Shown: positions 56,820-64,000 of the stretch, piece after piece
Numbering within the stretch: position 1 is the stretch's first letter
How the letters are laid out: every line of letters starts with the position of its first letter
DNA from: Haliscomenobacter sp.
GTDB taxonomy: Bacteria > Bacteroidota > Bacteroidia > Chitinophagales > Saprospiraceae
Assembly: GCF_016718685.1 (NCBI RefSeq)
Contig: NZ_JADKCX010000022.1
Span: forward strand, 1-64,000
Direction of reading: 5' to 3'
Length of the DNA stretch: 64,000 nt
Made by a program: the position numbers and the translations under genes
Notes under the pieces: model-generated
What the model was told of the DNA's origin: nothing
The model's database searches: none
The model's input: only the letters and a program-made list of their open reading frames with translations

Positions 56820-57509
56820 ATGTCAAAAATTGGTCTTCTACTTGTTTTTAGCCTGTGGATGGGTATAGCCCATGCTCAATTCGGAATCAACTCCACTTTC
56901 CGCTTCAACAATGCGCCGGGTTGGAATTTCACCAATCCTGCCAACAACAGCATCAACGAGTTGCCGGGAAACAACTTTGCCTTCGGTCTGGATGTCTGGA
57001 TTCCGCTCAAGGGCGTCCGCCTGGATTTTTTGCCGGAGCTCAATTACGCCCGCTACGACGCCGAAATCGTAGACATCGGCAAATTGGAAAACCAAATGGG
57101 CAGCCTTTTTCTGAATTTAAATCTTTATTTTTTAGATTTGGAGGGGGATTGCCAATGTCCAACCTTTTCCAAATCGGGAAGCCTGGTCAACAAAGGCCTG
57201 TTTTTACAGATTTCTCCAGGTTGGTCTGTTTTTGAAGGTAAAATCGATTTATTCAATGGTGCCCGTGCCCGCAGCCGCAGTTACGCCCCCAGCATTGGCT
57301 TGGGGATGGGCCTGGACATGGGTTTATCGGATAAAATTACCATTACACCTTTTGGTGGCGTGCGCTACTACCCCAAAGCCCGTTGGTTCGGCCTGGAAGA
57401 ATCATTGGAAGTAGACCCCAGCATTGGCGACTTGACCGTATCCAACGAATCCTCGATCACTCAGGTGTACGCGGGGCTAAGGCTTGGGTTTCGGTTTGAT
57501 AAGAAATAG
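56820..57509 (+). CDS. Outer-membrane beta-barrel protein, hypothetical
   Basis: 229 residues with signal peptide (MSKIGLLLVFSLWMGIAHAQ). Alternating hydrophobic/polar strands and a final GLRLGFRFDKK strand suggest a small PorT/OmpW-style barrel. No known domain is recognised. It lies alone, followed by a very long palindrome. Confidence 0.7.
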   Translation: MSKIGLLLVFSLWMGIAHAQFGINSTFRFNNAPGWNFTNPANNSINELPGNNFAFGLDVWIPLKGVRLDFLPELNYARYDAEIVDIGKLENQMGSLFLNLNLYFLDLEGDCQCPTFSKSGSLVNKGLFLQISPGWSVFEGKIDLFNGARARSRSYAPSIGLGMGLDMGLSDKITITPFGGVRYYPKARWFGLEESLEVDPSIGDLTVSNESSITQVYAGLRLGFRFDKK

Positions 57510-57518
57510 GGTTCGGGG

Positions 57519-57589
57519 GTTCGATGTTCGGGGGTTCGAGGGTTGGCACACAAATTGTGTGCCAACCCTCGAACCCCCGAACATCGAAC
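57519..57589. repeat. 35-bp perfect palindrome, almost no loop
   Basis: Arms 57519-57553 and 57555-57589 are fully complementary with one base between them, so the DNA could extrude a cruciform. It is flanked by extra GGGTTCG (57510-57518) and TTCGAACC words (57590-57620), extending an imperfect stem. It starts right after the TAG at 57507-57509. Confidence 0.95.
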
Positions 57590-57635
57590 ATTCGAACTCG
57601 AACCTTCGAACCTTCGAACCTAAAAATCCTTTTTC

Positions 57636-58952
57636 ATGAAATCCTACACATCGCTAGTACTGCTGCTGCTCTGCCTCGGCTTTAACGTTTTTGCCCAAAC
57701 GGCAACGCTCAACCTCAGCGCTCCGCAGCAATTGATGGGCACCAAGACCCCCGCAACAGTGGGCATGTCTACAGAGCGGCTCAACCGCATCGACAAAGTA
57801 CTTCAAGACCTCATTGCCCGGGATCAATTGCCCGGAATGGTGGCGATGGTCGTGCGCAATGGCCAAATTGTGTACCACAAAGCTTTTGGCACCGCCGATG
57901 TCCAAACCGGCCGGCCGTTCAAAACCGACGACATTTTCCGCATTGCCTCCATGTCCAAAGCCATTACAGCTACGGCGGCGATGATGCTCTATGAAGAAGG
58001 AAAATTTTCGCTGGACGACCCCATTTCCAAGTGGATTCCTGAATTTAAAAGTCCACAAGTCATCAGTACGTACAACGCCAAAGACACCACCTTCACCACG
58101 ATACCCGCCAAAAGTGAAATTACGGTGCGCCACTTGATGACGCATACCTCTGGACTGAGCTACGGGGTAATTTCTGGAGATGAACGTTTCAGGGCCATCA
58201 ACGCCAAAGCGGGCATTGTGGATTTGTACACCACCAAAGCAGTAACTGTTGCCGACAACATCAAAAAATTGGCCAAACAGCCCCTGATCCACAACCCGGG
58301 TGAAAAATTCACTTATGCGCTGGGTTTGGATGTTTTGGGGTATTTGATCGAAATCTGGTCTGGACAGTCTTTCGATCAGTATTTGCGGAGCCATTTGCTC
58401 GATCCTATGGGTATGTCCGACACTTATTTTTACCTGCCCGATGCCAAAAAAGACCGCCTCGTCTCCGTACAACGCCCCGGTACCGATGGCAAAAAATGGG
58501 AGCGCTTCCCGGTCACTTTTTACGACCCCAATTATCCGATCAGTGGAGCAAAGACCTGGTACTCCGGAGGTGCTGGTTTGTCCAGTACCGCCAAAGATTA
58601 CGCATCGTTCCTCCAGATGTTGCTCAATGGCGGGGTGTTCAACAACAAGCGCTTTTTGTCGCCTTACACGGTGCAGTTGCTGACCCAATCCAACCAGGCT
58701 GGCGAGTTGTACGGTGGAGAAAAAGGGGATGCACACTACAGTTTGGCCTTCAGTGTTTTGACCAAATATGGCCAGGACAAAGGCAATGGCAGCATCGGGC
58801 GCTTCAGTTGGGGCGGCTATTTCAACACCAACTACTGGGCTGACCCTAAAGAAAAATTGATCATGGTACTGATGAAACAGACGCAGGGCGCGGCAGATGG
58901 GGGTAGCGAGGGGTTGTTTACGCGGATGATTTATGGGGCGCTGGATAAATAA
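57636..58952 (+). CDS. Serine hydrolase, beta-lactamase class C-like
   Basis: 438 residues with signal peptide ending FAQ. The S-x-x-K motif is SMSK; MTHTSGLSYG and the C-terminal GRFSWGGYF region match the family. Members include esterases, D-aminopeptidases and DD-peptidases; true beta-lactamase activity is not implied. The Tyr-x-Asn element is not clearly identifiable by eye. It is convergent with the methionine aminopeptidase gene. Confidence 0.88.
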   Translation: MKSYTSLVLLLLCLGFNVFAQTATLNLSAPQQLMGTKTPATVGMSTERLNRIDKVLQDLIARDQLPGMVAMVVRNGQIVYHKAFGTADVQTGRPFKTDDIFRIASMSKAITATAAMMLYEEGKFSLDDPISKWIPEFKSPQVISTYNAKDTTFTTIPAKSEITVRHLMTHTSGLSYGVISGDERFRAINAKAGIVDLYTTKAVTVADNIKKLAKQPLIHNPGEKFTYALGLDVLGYLIEIWSGQSFDQYLRSHLLDPMGMSDTYFYLPDAKKDRLVSVQRPGTDGKKWERFPVTFYDPNYPISGAKTWYSGGAGLSSTAKDYASFLQMLLNGGVFNNKRFLSPYTVQLLTQSNQAGELYGGEKGDAHYSLAFSVLTKYGQDKGNGSIGRFSWGGYFNTNYWADPKEKLIMVLMKQTQGAADGGSEGLFTRMIYGALDK

Positions 58953-58959
58953 TGCTTTG

Positions 58960-59001
58960 ATGTGCTGATGTGTTGATTAGCAAATTAACACATCAGCACA
59001 T
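58960..59001. repeat. Hairpin between convergent genes
   Basis: ATGTGCTGATGTGTT (58960-58974) and AACACATCAGCACAT (58987-59001) form a perfect 15-bp stem with a 12-nt loop, overlapping the last codons of map. Confidence 0.9.
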
Positions 59002-59761
59002 TAAAAATCTCATTCGCCGCCGTCAGCACAATCGGTTTCCCATCCGTCACCACAATGGTATGTTCGTGCTGCGCCACAAAACTCCCGTCTTTTGAAGCCA
59101 GGGTCCAGCCATCGGGCATGGTGTGGGCATATCTGGTGCGGGTAGAAATGAAGGTTTCCACCGCAACGACGGAATTCTTTTTGAAACGCGTATAATTGAA
59201 ACGGTCGTAATAATTGGCGATGTCGTGTGGCTCTTCGTGCAGGCTGCGGCCAATGCCGTGTCCGGTGAGGTTTTTGATCACGCGGTAGCCCGATCTTTTG
59301 GCTTCTGTTTCGATCAGGCGGCCAATTTCGGCGATGCGCACGCCACCGCGAATGTTGTTGAGGGCTTTTTGTAAAATGCGTTTGGAAGCATCGACCAGGG
59401 CTTGGCGTTGGTACAAGTCTTGTCCCAGTACAAAAGAGCCACCATTGTCTGACCAAAAGCCATTCAACTCCGCCGATACATCGATGTTGATCAAATCACC
59501 TTCCTGGAAAATTTTGTTTTCGCTGGGAATGCCGTGCGCAATTTCATTGTTGACACTGATGCAAGTCCAGCCCGGAAAGCCGTAAGTCAAGCGTGGTGCC
59601 GATTTAGCTCCGTAACCGTTGAGTATTTGGCCACCAAAGTCATCCAGGGCTTTGGCACTCATGCCCGGTTTGGCGTATTCACGCATGAGGCGAAGGGTAG
59701 TGCCCACCACTTCACTGATGAGCTTCATGCCTTGCAGTTCGGATTCTTTGGTAATCGACAT
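58985..59761 (-). CDS. map: Methionine aminopeptidase type I
   Basis: 258 residues with the full metal site: Asp in NIDVSAELNG and WSDNGG, His in GHGIGRSLHEEP, Glu in AVETFIS and QHEHTIVV. It removes the initiator Met from new proteins. It starts 9 bases after the E1 gene and is co-transcribed with it, not with ribosomal protein genes as in many bacteria. Confidence 0.95.
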   Translation of the reverse strand: MSITKESELQGMKLISEVVGTTLRLMREYAKPGMSAKALDDFGGQILNGYGAKSAPRLTYGFPGWTCISVNNEIAHGIPSENKIFQEGDLINIDVSAELNGFWSDNGGSFVLGQDLYQRQALVDASKRILQKALNNIRGGVRIAEIGRLIETEAKRSGYRVIKNLTGHGIGRSLHEEPHDIANYYDRFNYTRFKKNSVVAVETFISTRTRYAHTMPDGWTLASKDGSFVAQHEHTIVVTDGKPIVLTAANEIFNVLMC

Positions 59762-59770
59762 AATTAGGGA

Positions 59771-62185
59771 TTATAATAGTCCATTGAAACGTGAAGGTTC
59801 ACCCTCACACATCATTTTATAGACCGTTTCAAATACATCCTCAGGATTGGGCTTGGTGAAATAGTCGCCATCCGAGCCATATGGAGGCCGATGCGCTTTG
59901 GCTGTAATGCTCAGAGGAGCGGCATCCAGAAACTTGTATCCACCCTGTACCTCCAATACCTCCCGCATCATAAATGCGCTGGCCCCACCCGGTACGTCTT
60001 CATCCATAAAGATGACCCGATTGGTCTTTTTCAAGGATTCCACGATGCTATGGTGTACATCGAAAGGCAGTAAAGTTTGCACATCGATCAATTCTACCGA
60101 GATGCCAAATTTTTCCAACATTTTGATGCCTTCTTGAGCGACCCGCACACAGGAGCCGTAAGTAACTATCGTCAGGTCAGTACCCGCGTGTAACACTTCA
60201 GGAATCCCCACGGGTACGGTAAAGGTACCAATGTTGTCAGGTAAGGTCTCTTTGAGGCGGTAGCCGTTGAGGCATTCTACGATGATGGCAGGTTCATCCG
60301 ATTGCAACATCGTATTGTACATGCCTGCTGCCTGGGTCATGTTGCGCGGCGTCAAAATACACATGCCCCGCAAGGAATTGATCATCATGCCCATGGGCGA
60401 ACCCGCGTGCCAGATGCCTTCCAGGCGGTGTCCACGAGTACGAACGATGAGTGGGGCGGTTTGAATGCCGTTGGTGCGGTAGCGCAAGCAGGCCACATCG
60501 TCGGAGAGGGGTTCCAGTCCGTACAACAAATAGTCGAGGTACTGAATTTCGGCAATGGGCCGTAAACCCCGCATTGACATGCCGATGGCTTGTCCCATGA
60601 TCGACCACTCGCGAATACCTGTGTCAAAAACCCGGTTTTCGCCGTGTTTGGCCTGTAAACCCGCAAAACCCTGGTTGACGTCGCCAATTTTACCTACATC
60701 TTCTCCAAAGCCAAAAATCCGGGGATCATTTTCTATAACCGTATCGAAATAGGTATTGAGGATTTCAAACCCGTTTTTGACCGGAGAATCTTCACTGTAA
60801 ATGGCATTAACAACGGGCACTTTTAGTGCCGAATAAGGGGTTTCGCTGTACAAATGGGTGTGATAACGCTGGTGTGCCAGCACTTCAATGTCTTTAACCC
60901 ATTGCACCAAACTTTGTCGTGCCAACGAGTCTTCCCCTAAAGTATCGTACAAGACCCGCCTAGCATTTTGCAGCAATTCGCTGATGACCGGCGCAATCAG
61001 GGTTTCTTCGGCTTTGAGCAAAGCTACCACCTTGGGGTGCTCTTGCAACATGCCCTGGTAGATGGCCTCCAGTTGTTTTCGGACCTGAGCGGTTGGGGCT
61101 GAATAGGCTTTCCAGGCACGATCACGCGCGTCTTTTACCGTTTTCCGGGCTTTTTCCTTGATTTGGCGGATTTCATCCGGAGTAGCCAGGCCTTCCAGAA
61201 TCATCCATTGTTCCATTTGCAGGATGCAATCGAAATCGCGTTCCCACTGCAAACGTTCCTTGGATTTGTAGCGCTCGTGGGAGCCTGAAGTAGAATGCCC
61301 TTGTGGCTGGGTTACCTCTTCGATGTGGATGAGCGCAGGTTGGTGATTGACCCTGGCATCCTGGATCACCCGTTGGTAGAGTGCCACCAATTCCGGGTAG
61401 CGCCAGGCTTTTTCAGTGTAAATCGTGACGCCCTGGCCATTTTCATCGGGCTCAAACCCCTTCAATACCCTTGAGATACTTCCTTTTGTCGTTTGGTATT
61501 CAACAGGTACCGAACTGCCGTATCCATCATCCCAAACCGAAATCACCAATGGAACTTGCAACACCCCGGCGGCATTGATCACTTCCCAAAAAATTCCTTC
61601 AGAAGTACTGGCATCTCCAATTGTAGAAAAACATACTTCATTGCCCCGATCAGAAAAAGGGGTGCCTTCGGCCAAAGTTTCACTTTCGCGGTACTTTTTG
61701 GACGCGAATGCAAAGCCCAGCGCCCGTGCCATTTGACCCGCCGTACAGGAAACATCCGCAGAAACATTGTATTGTTCGAGTTGATTGGCCCATTCTCCGG
61801 TATACGGATCGAGGATGGGCGTGGCGAAGTGGTTGTTCATTTGCCGACCACCCGAATATGGATCGTTTTCGGTGTCGGCATACAATTGTGCAAAATAATC
61901 TTCCAAACTGACTATACCCAGTGCAAACATCCATGTTTGATCGCGGTAGTAGCCAGCGCGGTAATCGCCTTTTAAAAAAGCCTTGGCCATGGCCACCTGA
62001 GGCACCTCTTTGCCATCACCGGTTACGGCGAATTTGGCTTTGCCGGTCAACACCTCTTTGCGCGCCATCAGGCTGACTTCGCGGCTTACGCAACAGATGC
62101 GGAAATCCTCGAGCACTTCGTCTCGATCAAACTTGGCATCTGTAAGCACTTGAGCCACTTGATTTTTCTTTAGATCACCCACCAT
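59771..62185 (-). CDS. Fused E1 alpha/beta subunit of a branched-chain/2-oxoacid dehydrogenase
   Basis: 804 residues, unbroken. The N-terminal half is E1 alpha with the TPP site GDASTSEGIFWEV; the C-terminal half (from about 470) is E1 beta with FGFGEDVGKIGDVNQGF and the EDVPGGASAFM end. The fusion in one chain is common in Bacteroidota. It decarboxylates branched-chain 2-oxo acids (or pyruvate/acetoin) for transfer to a lipoyl E2. E2 and E3 genes are not in the window. ilvD/B/N/E elsewhere in this window makes the opposing direction of the pathway. Confidence 0.9.
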   Translation of the reverse strand: MVGDLKKNQVAQVLTDAKFDRDEVLEDFRICCVSREVSLMARKEVLTGKAKFAVTGDGKEVPQVAMAKAFLKGDYRAGYYRDQTWMFALGIVSLEDYFAQLYADTENDPYSGGRQMNNHFATPILDPYTGEWANQLEQYNVSADVSCTAGQMARALGFAFASKKYRESETLAEGTPFSDRGNEVCFSTIGDASTSEGIFWEVINAAGVLQVPLVISVWDDGYGSSVPVEYQTTKGSISRVLKGFEPDENGQGVTIYTEKAWRYPELVALYQRVIQDARVNHQPALIHIEEVTQPQGHSTSGSHERYKSKERLQWERDFDCILQMEQWMILEGLATPDEIRQIKEKARKTVKDARDRAWKAYSAPTAQVRKQLEAIYQGMLQEHPKVVALLKAEETLIAPVISELLQNARRVLYDTLGEDSLARQSLVQWVKDIEVLAHQRYHTHLYSETPYSALKVPVVNAIYSEDSPVKNGFEILNTYFDTVIENDPRIFGFGEDVGKIGDVNQGFAGLQAKHGENRVFDTGIREWSIMGQAIGMSMRGLRPIAEIQYLDYLLYGLEPLSDDVACLRYRTNGIQTAPLIVRTRGHRLEGIWHAGSPMGMMINSLRGMCILTPRNMTQAAGMYNTMLQSDEPAIIVECLNGYRLKETLPDNIGTFTVPVGIPEVLHAGTDLTIVTYGSCVRVAQEGIKMLEKFGISVELIDVQTLLPFDVHHSIVESLKKTNRVIFMDEDVPGGASAFMMREVLEVQGGYKFLDAAPLSITAKAHRPPYGSDGDYFTKPNPEDVFETVYKMMCEGEPSRFNGLL

Positions 62186-62237
62186 GTGCTAGTTGGCTAT
62201 GGTTTTATGCTGGTTTGCGTTTCAGCTATTTCAGGGG

Positions 62238-62245
62238 CAAAGATA
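62238..62245 (-). promoter_or_regulatory. -7 element TATCTTTG of the E1-map operon
   Basis: TTTACCTATCTTTGC, identical over 15 bases to the nusB promoter region at 11951. Predicted start near 62231, leader about 45 nt. A palindrome of GAGTTATGA words begins just upstream. Confidence 0.6.
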
Positions 62246-62253
62246 GGTAAAAA

Positions 62254-62328
62254 ATGATGAGTTATGAGTTATGAGTTATGAATTAAGCTAGCTATGTCAT
62301 TTATAACTCATCACTCCTAACTCATCAC
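62254..62328. repeat. Palindrome of GAGTTATGA words
   Basis: Three tandem copies of a GAGTTAT word on the left face ATAACTCATCACTCCTAACT on the right; pairing is imperfect. It lies between the divergent E1 and DUF1573 promoters. Confidence 0.7.
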
Positions 62329-62376
62329 TAAATCATCGTTAACATTTCATTTGAAATTTTACAAGACTCGTTGCGT

Positions 62377-62404
62377 TTTGTTATCAATAATCGCACTAAA
62401 TTTG
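62377..62404 (+). promoter_or_regulatory. Promoter of the DUF1573 gene
   Basis: TTTG (62377-62380), 16-base spacer, TAAATTTG (62397-62404). The predicted start near 62411 gives a 26-nt leader before ATG 62437 and rules out the longer reading from 62371. Confidence 0.65.
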
Positions 62405-62436
62405 TGAGAGATTTTAAAAACCAAAAATCATTAGTG

Positions 62437-62868
62437 ATGAAGAAATTGTTCTTTGTAGCCGTACTGCTGATGGGTGCCGTCTTCGCTGTTCAAGCTCAAG
62501 ATACGAAAGCACCAAAAATGGTATTCGAAGCTGAAACCATTGATTATGGCAAAATCAAAGAAGGTGCTGAGCCTTACCGCGTTTTCAAATTCAAAAATAT
62601 TGGTGATGCTGAGTTGATCATTACTTCTGCACGTGGCAGCTGTGGTTGCACCGTTCCAACTTACACCGAGAAGCCAATCAAAGCAGGTGAAAGCGGCGAA
62701 ATTAAAGTTCGTTACGATACGAAGCGTGTTGGTCCATTTACCAAAAATGTAACCGTTACGACCAACGAAAAAGAAAACACCCACATGCTGACCATCAAAG
62801 GAGAAGTGCTGAAAGCTGAAGAGCAACAAGGCGTTCCTACCAAGTCAGGTGGCGTTTTTAATAACTAA
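62437..62868 (+). CDS. DUF1573 exported protein
   Basis: 143 residues from ATG 62437, with signal peptide ending VQAQ. The DUF1573 pattern FKFKNIGDAELIITSARGSC then GCTVPTY and FTKNVTVTTNEKE is an immunoglobulin-like fold with a conserved Cys pair. Common in Bacteroidota, function unknown. Good promoter upstream and terminator downstream, so it is a single-gene unit. Confidence 0.9.
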   Translation: MKKLFFVAVLLMGAVFAVQAQDTKAPKMVFEAETIDYGKIKEGAEPYRVFKFKNIGDAELIITSARGSCGCTVPTYTEKPIKAGESGEIKVRYDTKRVGPFTKNVTVTTNEKENTHMLTIKGEVLKAEEQQGVPTKSGGVFNN

Positions 62869-62906
62869 TTGAGCAAGGTTTTTTTCTGCGGAAGAAAATT
62901 TGCCAA

Positions 62907-62943
62907 AAGCCTTACACTTTACCAAGTGTAGGGCTTTTTTTAT
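62907..62943 (+). terminator. Rho-independent terminator of the DUF1573 gene
   Basis: AGCCTTACACTT pairs with AAGTGTAGGGCT (one G-T pair), followed by a T run. Confidence 0.85.
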
Positions 62944-62962
62944 GCGTATTGTTGAAATAAAC

Positions 62963-63037
62963 AAAAAAAAACCCTTGCTGAACCACTCCAGCAAGGGCCT
63001 CTAACCCAAACAAATAAACACAAAAACTACTTTAAGA
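62963..63037 (-). ncRNA. Candidate small RNA between DUF1573 and penicillin acylase genes
   Basis: A transcription unit with no gene in it. On the minus strand, a promoter (TTTG-N20-TAGCTTTG, 63074-63043) is followed about 40 bases on by a strong intrinsic terminator: CCCTTGCTG/CAGCAAGGG 9-bp stem (62972-62980 with 62989-62997) and a U9 tract (62971-62963). The predicted RNA is about 75 nt, with no ATG reading frame of note and an unstructured 5' half. I do not recognise the family. It could be a regulatory RNA or an orphan attenuator. The remaining gap (63075-63240) shows nothing else. Confidence 0.55.
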
Positions 63038-63042
63038 TGCAA

Positions 63043-63074
63043 CAAAGCTACAATACTTTTTCCATGCAATCAAA
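63043..63074 (-). promoter_or_regulatory. Promoter of the candidate small RNA
   Basis: TTTG (63074-63071), 20-base spacer, TAGCTTTG (63050-63043), close to the arrangement of the SRP RNA promoter. No protein gene lies downstream of it on this strand until the E1 gene, beyond the terminator at 62963. Confidence 0.6.
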
Positions 63075-63240
63075 TATTTTATCAAAATTTTGTTCTGCGA
63101 AAGTAAATTTCGAAAAACATAGCTTTGCATTTAGATAAATAAGTTCATTATTATCACTGTAACACTAGAGTTTCTTATCTTGGCATGTATGAACCACAGG
63201 GTTCAATTTTTACTTGAGCTTACCAGAAACCAATAAAACC

Positions 63241-64000
63241 ATGCGTTTGTTGAAATTGTGTGTACTTGCACTCCTCAGTGTAGGTCTACTTTGGGTGTTG
63301 AATACCCACAATCCTTTTGGCTCTCCTGTCCCCGCAATGGGGGCTTTGCTCAACCCCGTAAGTGGGTTTTGGGCCAATGCGGAAAAACATAGTCCATTGC
63401 CCAATCAAACTTTGTCATTGGATGGTTTAAAAGGCAAAGTCGTGCTCAAAATGGATGAACGGCGCGTGCCACACATTTTTGCCGAAAACAGCGAAGACGC
63501 TTTTTTTGCCCAAGGCTACATCACGGCTTACAATCGCTTGTGGCAAATGGACATGTCGACGCGCAAAGTCAGTGGCCGTTTGGCAGAAGTTGTGGGAGAA
63601 CGGGCTTTGGCCTCCGATCTATTGCAACGTCGCAAAGGAATCGTCAAAGCGGCGGAAGAGGCACTCGAAGTCTGGGAGCGTTCCGAGCAAGACCTGGCTA
63701 CAATGAATGCCTATGTTGCGGGGGTTAATGCCTACATCAATCAGTTGAAACCCGCACAGTATCCTCTGGAATACAAACTTTTGGGATTCAAACCTGAGCC
63801 CTGGACATCCCTGCGTTCTGTGTTTTTCTTTAAGGCCATGCAGGAAGATCTTTGTGCCCGCAATGAAGACCTGGCTGCCAGCAATACCCGGACGATTCTG
63901 GGAGAAGAGCTTTTTCGGGAATTGTTTCCGGAGTACAATCCCAAACAATCGCCCATCATTCCCAGCGAAGTGAAGTGGAATTTCACCCCCACAAAGCCTC
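63241..64000 (+). CDS. Penicillin acylase family protein (3' partial)
   Basis: ATG 63241 opens a frame that runs to the window end (253 codons visible). A signal or anchor segment (residues 1-20) is followed by the N-terminal alpha-chain pattern: VPHIFAENSEDAFFAQGYITA, RLWQMDMSTRKVSGRLAE, then GVNAYI and KLLGFKPEPW. In this Ntn-hydrolase family the precursor is cleaved at an internal Ser or Cys that lies beyond the window. Substrates include acyl-homoserine lactones and beta-lactams; which one applies is not visible. Confidence 0.9.
   Translation, partial: MRLLKLCVLALLSVGLLWVLNTHNPFGSPVPAMGALLNPVSGFWANAEKHSPLPNQTLSLDGLKGKVVLKMDERRVPHIFAENSEDAFFAQGYITAYNRLWQMDMSTRKVSGRLAEVVGERALASDLLQRRKGIVKAAEEALEVWERSEQDLATMNAYVAGVNAYINQLKPAQYPLEYKLLGFKPEPWTSLRSVFFFKAMQEDLCARNEDLAASNTRTILGEELFRELFPEYNPKQSPIIPSEVKWNFTPTKP

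Noticed and set aside
57654..58736. 360-codon open frame on the minus strand
   Set aside because: It is antisense to the complete serine hydrolase, whose signal peptide and SMSK motif are clear; the antisense product has no recognisable domain.
57636..58952. Serine hydrolase as an antibiotic-resistance beta-lactamase
   Set aside because: Sequence shows only the broad class C/DD-peptidase family; this branch commonly contains esterases and peptidases, and no resistance context is present.
62963..62998. Hairpin read as a second terminator for the DUF1573 gene
   Set aside because: The T tract is on the minus strand (an A run on the plus strand), and the gene already has its own terminator at 62907-62943.

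Overview
This window looks like chromosomal DNA of a Bacteroidota bacterium, most likely from the Saprospiria (Haliscomenobacter/Lewinella-like). The assignment rests on a type IX secretion (T9SS) C-terminal tail, a TonB receptor paired with DUF4249, an OmpA protein with thrombospondin-3 repeats, a long NusB, a fused E1 alpha/beta ketoacid dehydrogenase, and many promoters with the Bacteroidota -7 element TAnnTTTG. I saw no tRNA, rRNA, CRISPR array, insertion sequence or prophage. The species is an inference.

Layout. 1-1.3 kb: 3' part of a TIR-EAD11-CHAT conflict/immunity-type protein. 1.5-16.2 kb: four-PDZ secreted protein, sortilin-like repeat protein, lipoprotein, two small membrane proteins, OmpA, NusB, GH16 glucanase, and the DUF4249/TonB receptor pair. 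16.5-21.9 kb: branched-chain amino-acid locus ilvD-ilvB-ilvN with ilvE convergent. 22-31.4 kb: HolD-like small protein, GMC oxidoreductase with its convergent subunit-3 partner, acyl-ACP desaturase, DPP-IV-like peptidase, then a LysR regulator divergent from isocitrate dehydrogenase and a degenerate carbonic-anhydrase-like protein. 32-37.7 kb: pyruvate:ferredoxin oxidoreductase with a GltD-like iron-sulfur flavoprotein. 38-44.9 kb: GT39, RluA, a RibF-GT2 fusion, then Mrp, NifU-like protein and PyrF. 45-50.8 kb: Rieske protein, galactokinase convergent with a FucP-type sugar transporter, copper ATPase CcoI. 50.9-56.4 kb: SerC, acyltransferase, glycosyltransferase, cupin, M1 peptidase. 56.6-64 kb: SRP RNA, beta-barrel protein, serine hydrolase, methionine aminopeptidase, fused E1, DUF1573 protein, a candidate small RNA, and the start of a penicillin acylase.

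Three things cut across the window. (1) About 28 single-base frameshifts, mostly in short homopolymers, break otherwise conserved genes: seven in PFOR and five in ilvB. Sequencing or assembly error is more likely than pseudogene decay, so these genes are annotated as whole reading units with the break positions given. (2) Many intergenic gaps hold long, often perfect palindromes (stems up to 35 bp) built from short reiterated words that differ from locus to locus and often start at or inside a stop codon. Three share a GGTCACCGAGCG core. (3) Non-coding genes not visible as ORFs are present: an SRP RNA with a consensus promoter, and an unassigned ~75-nt transcription unit with both a promoter and an intrinsic terminator.
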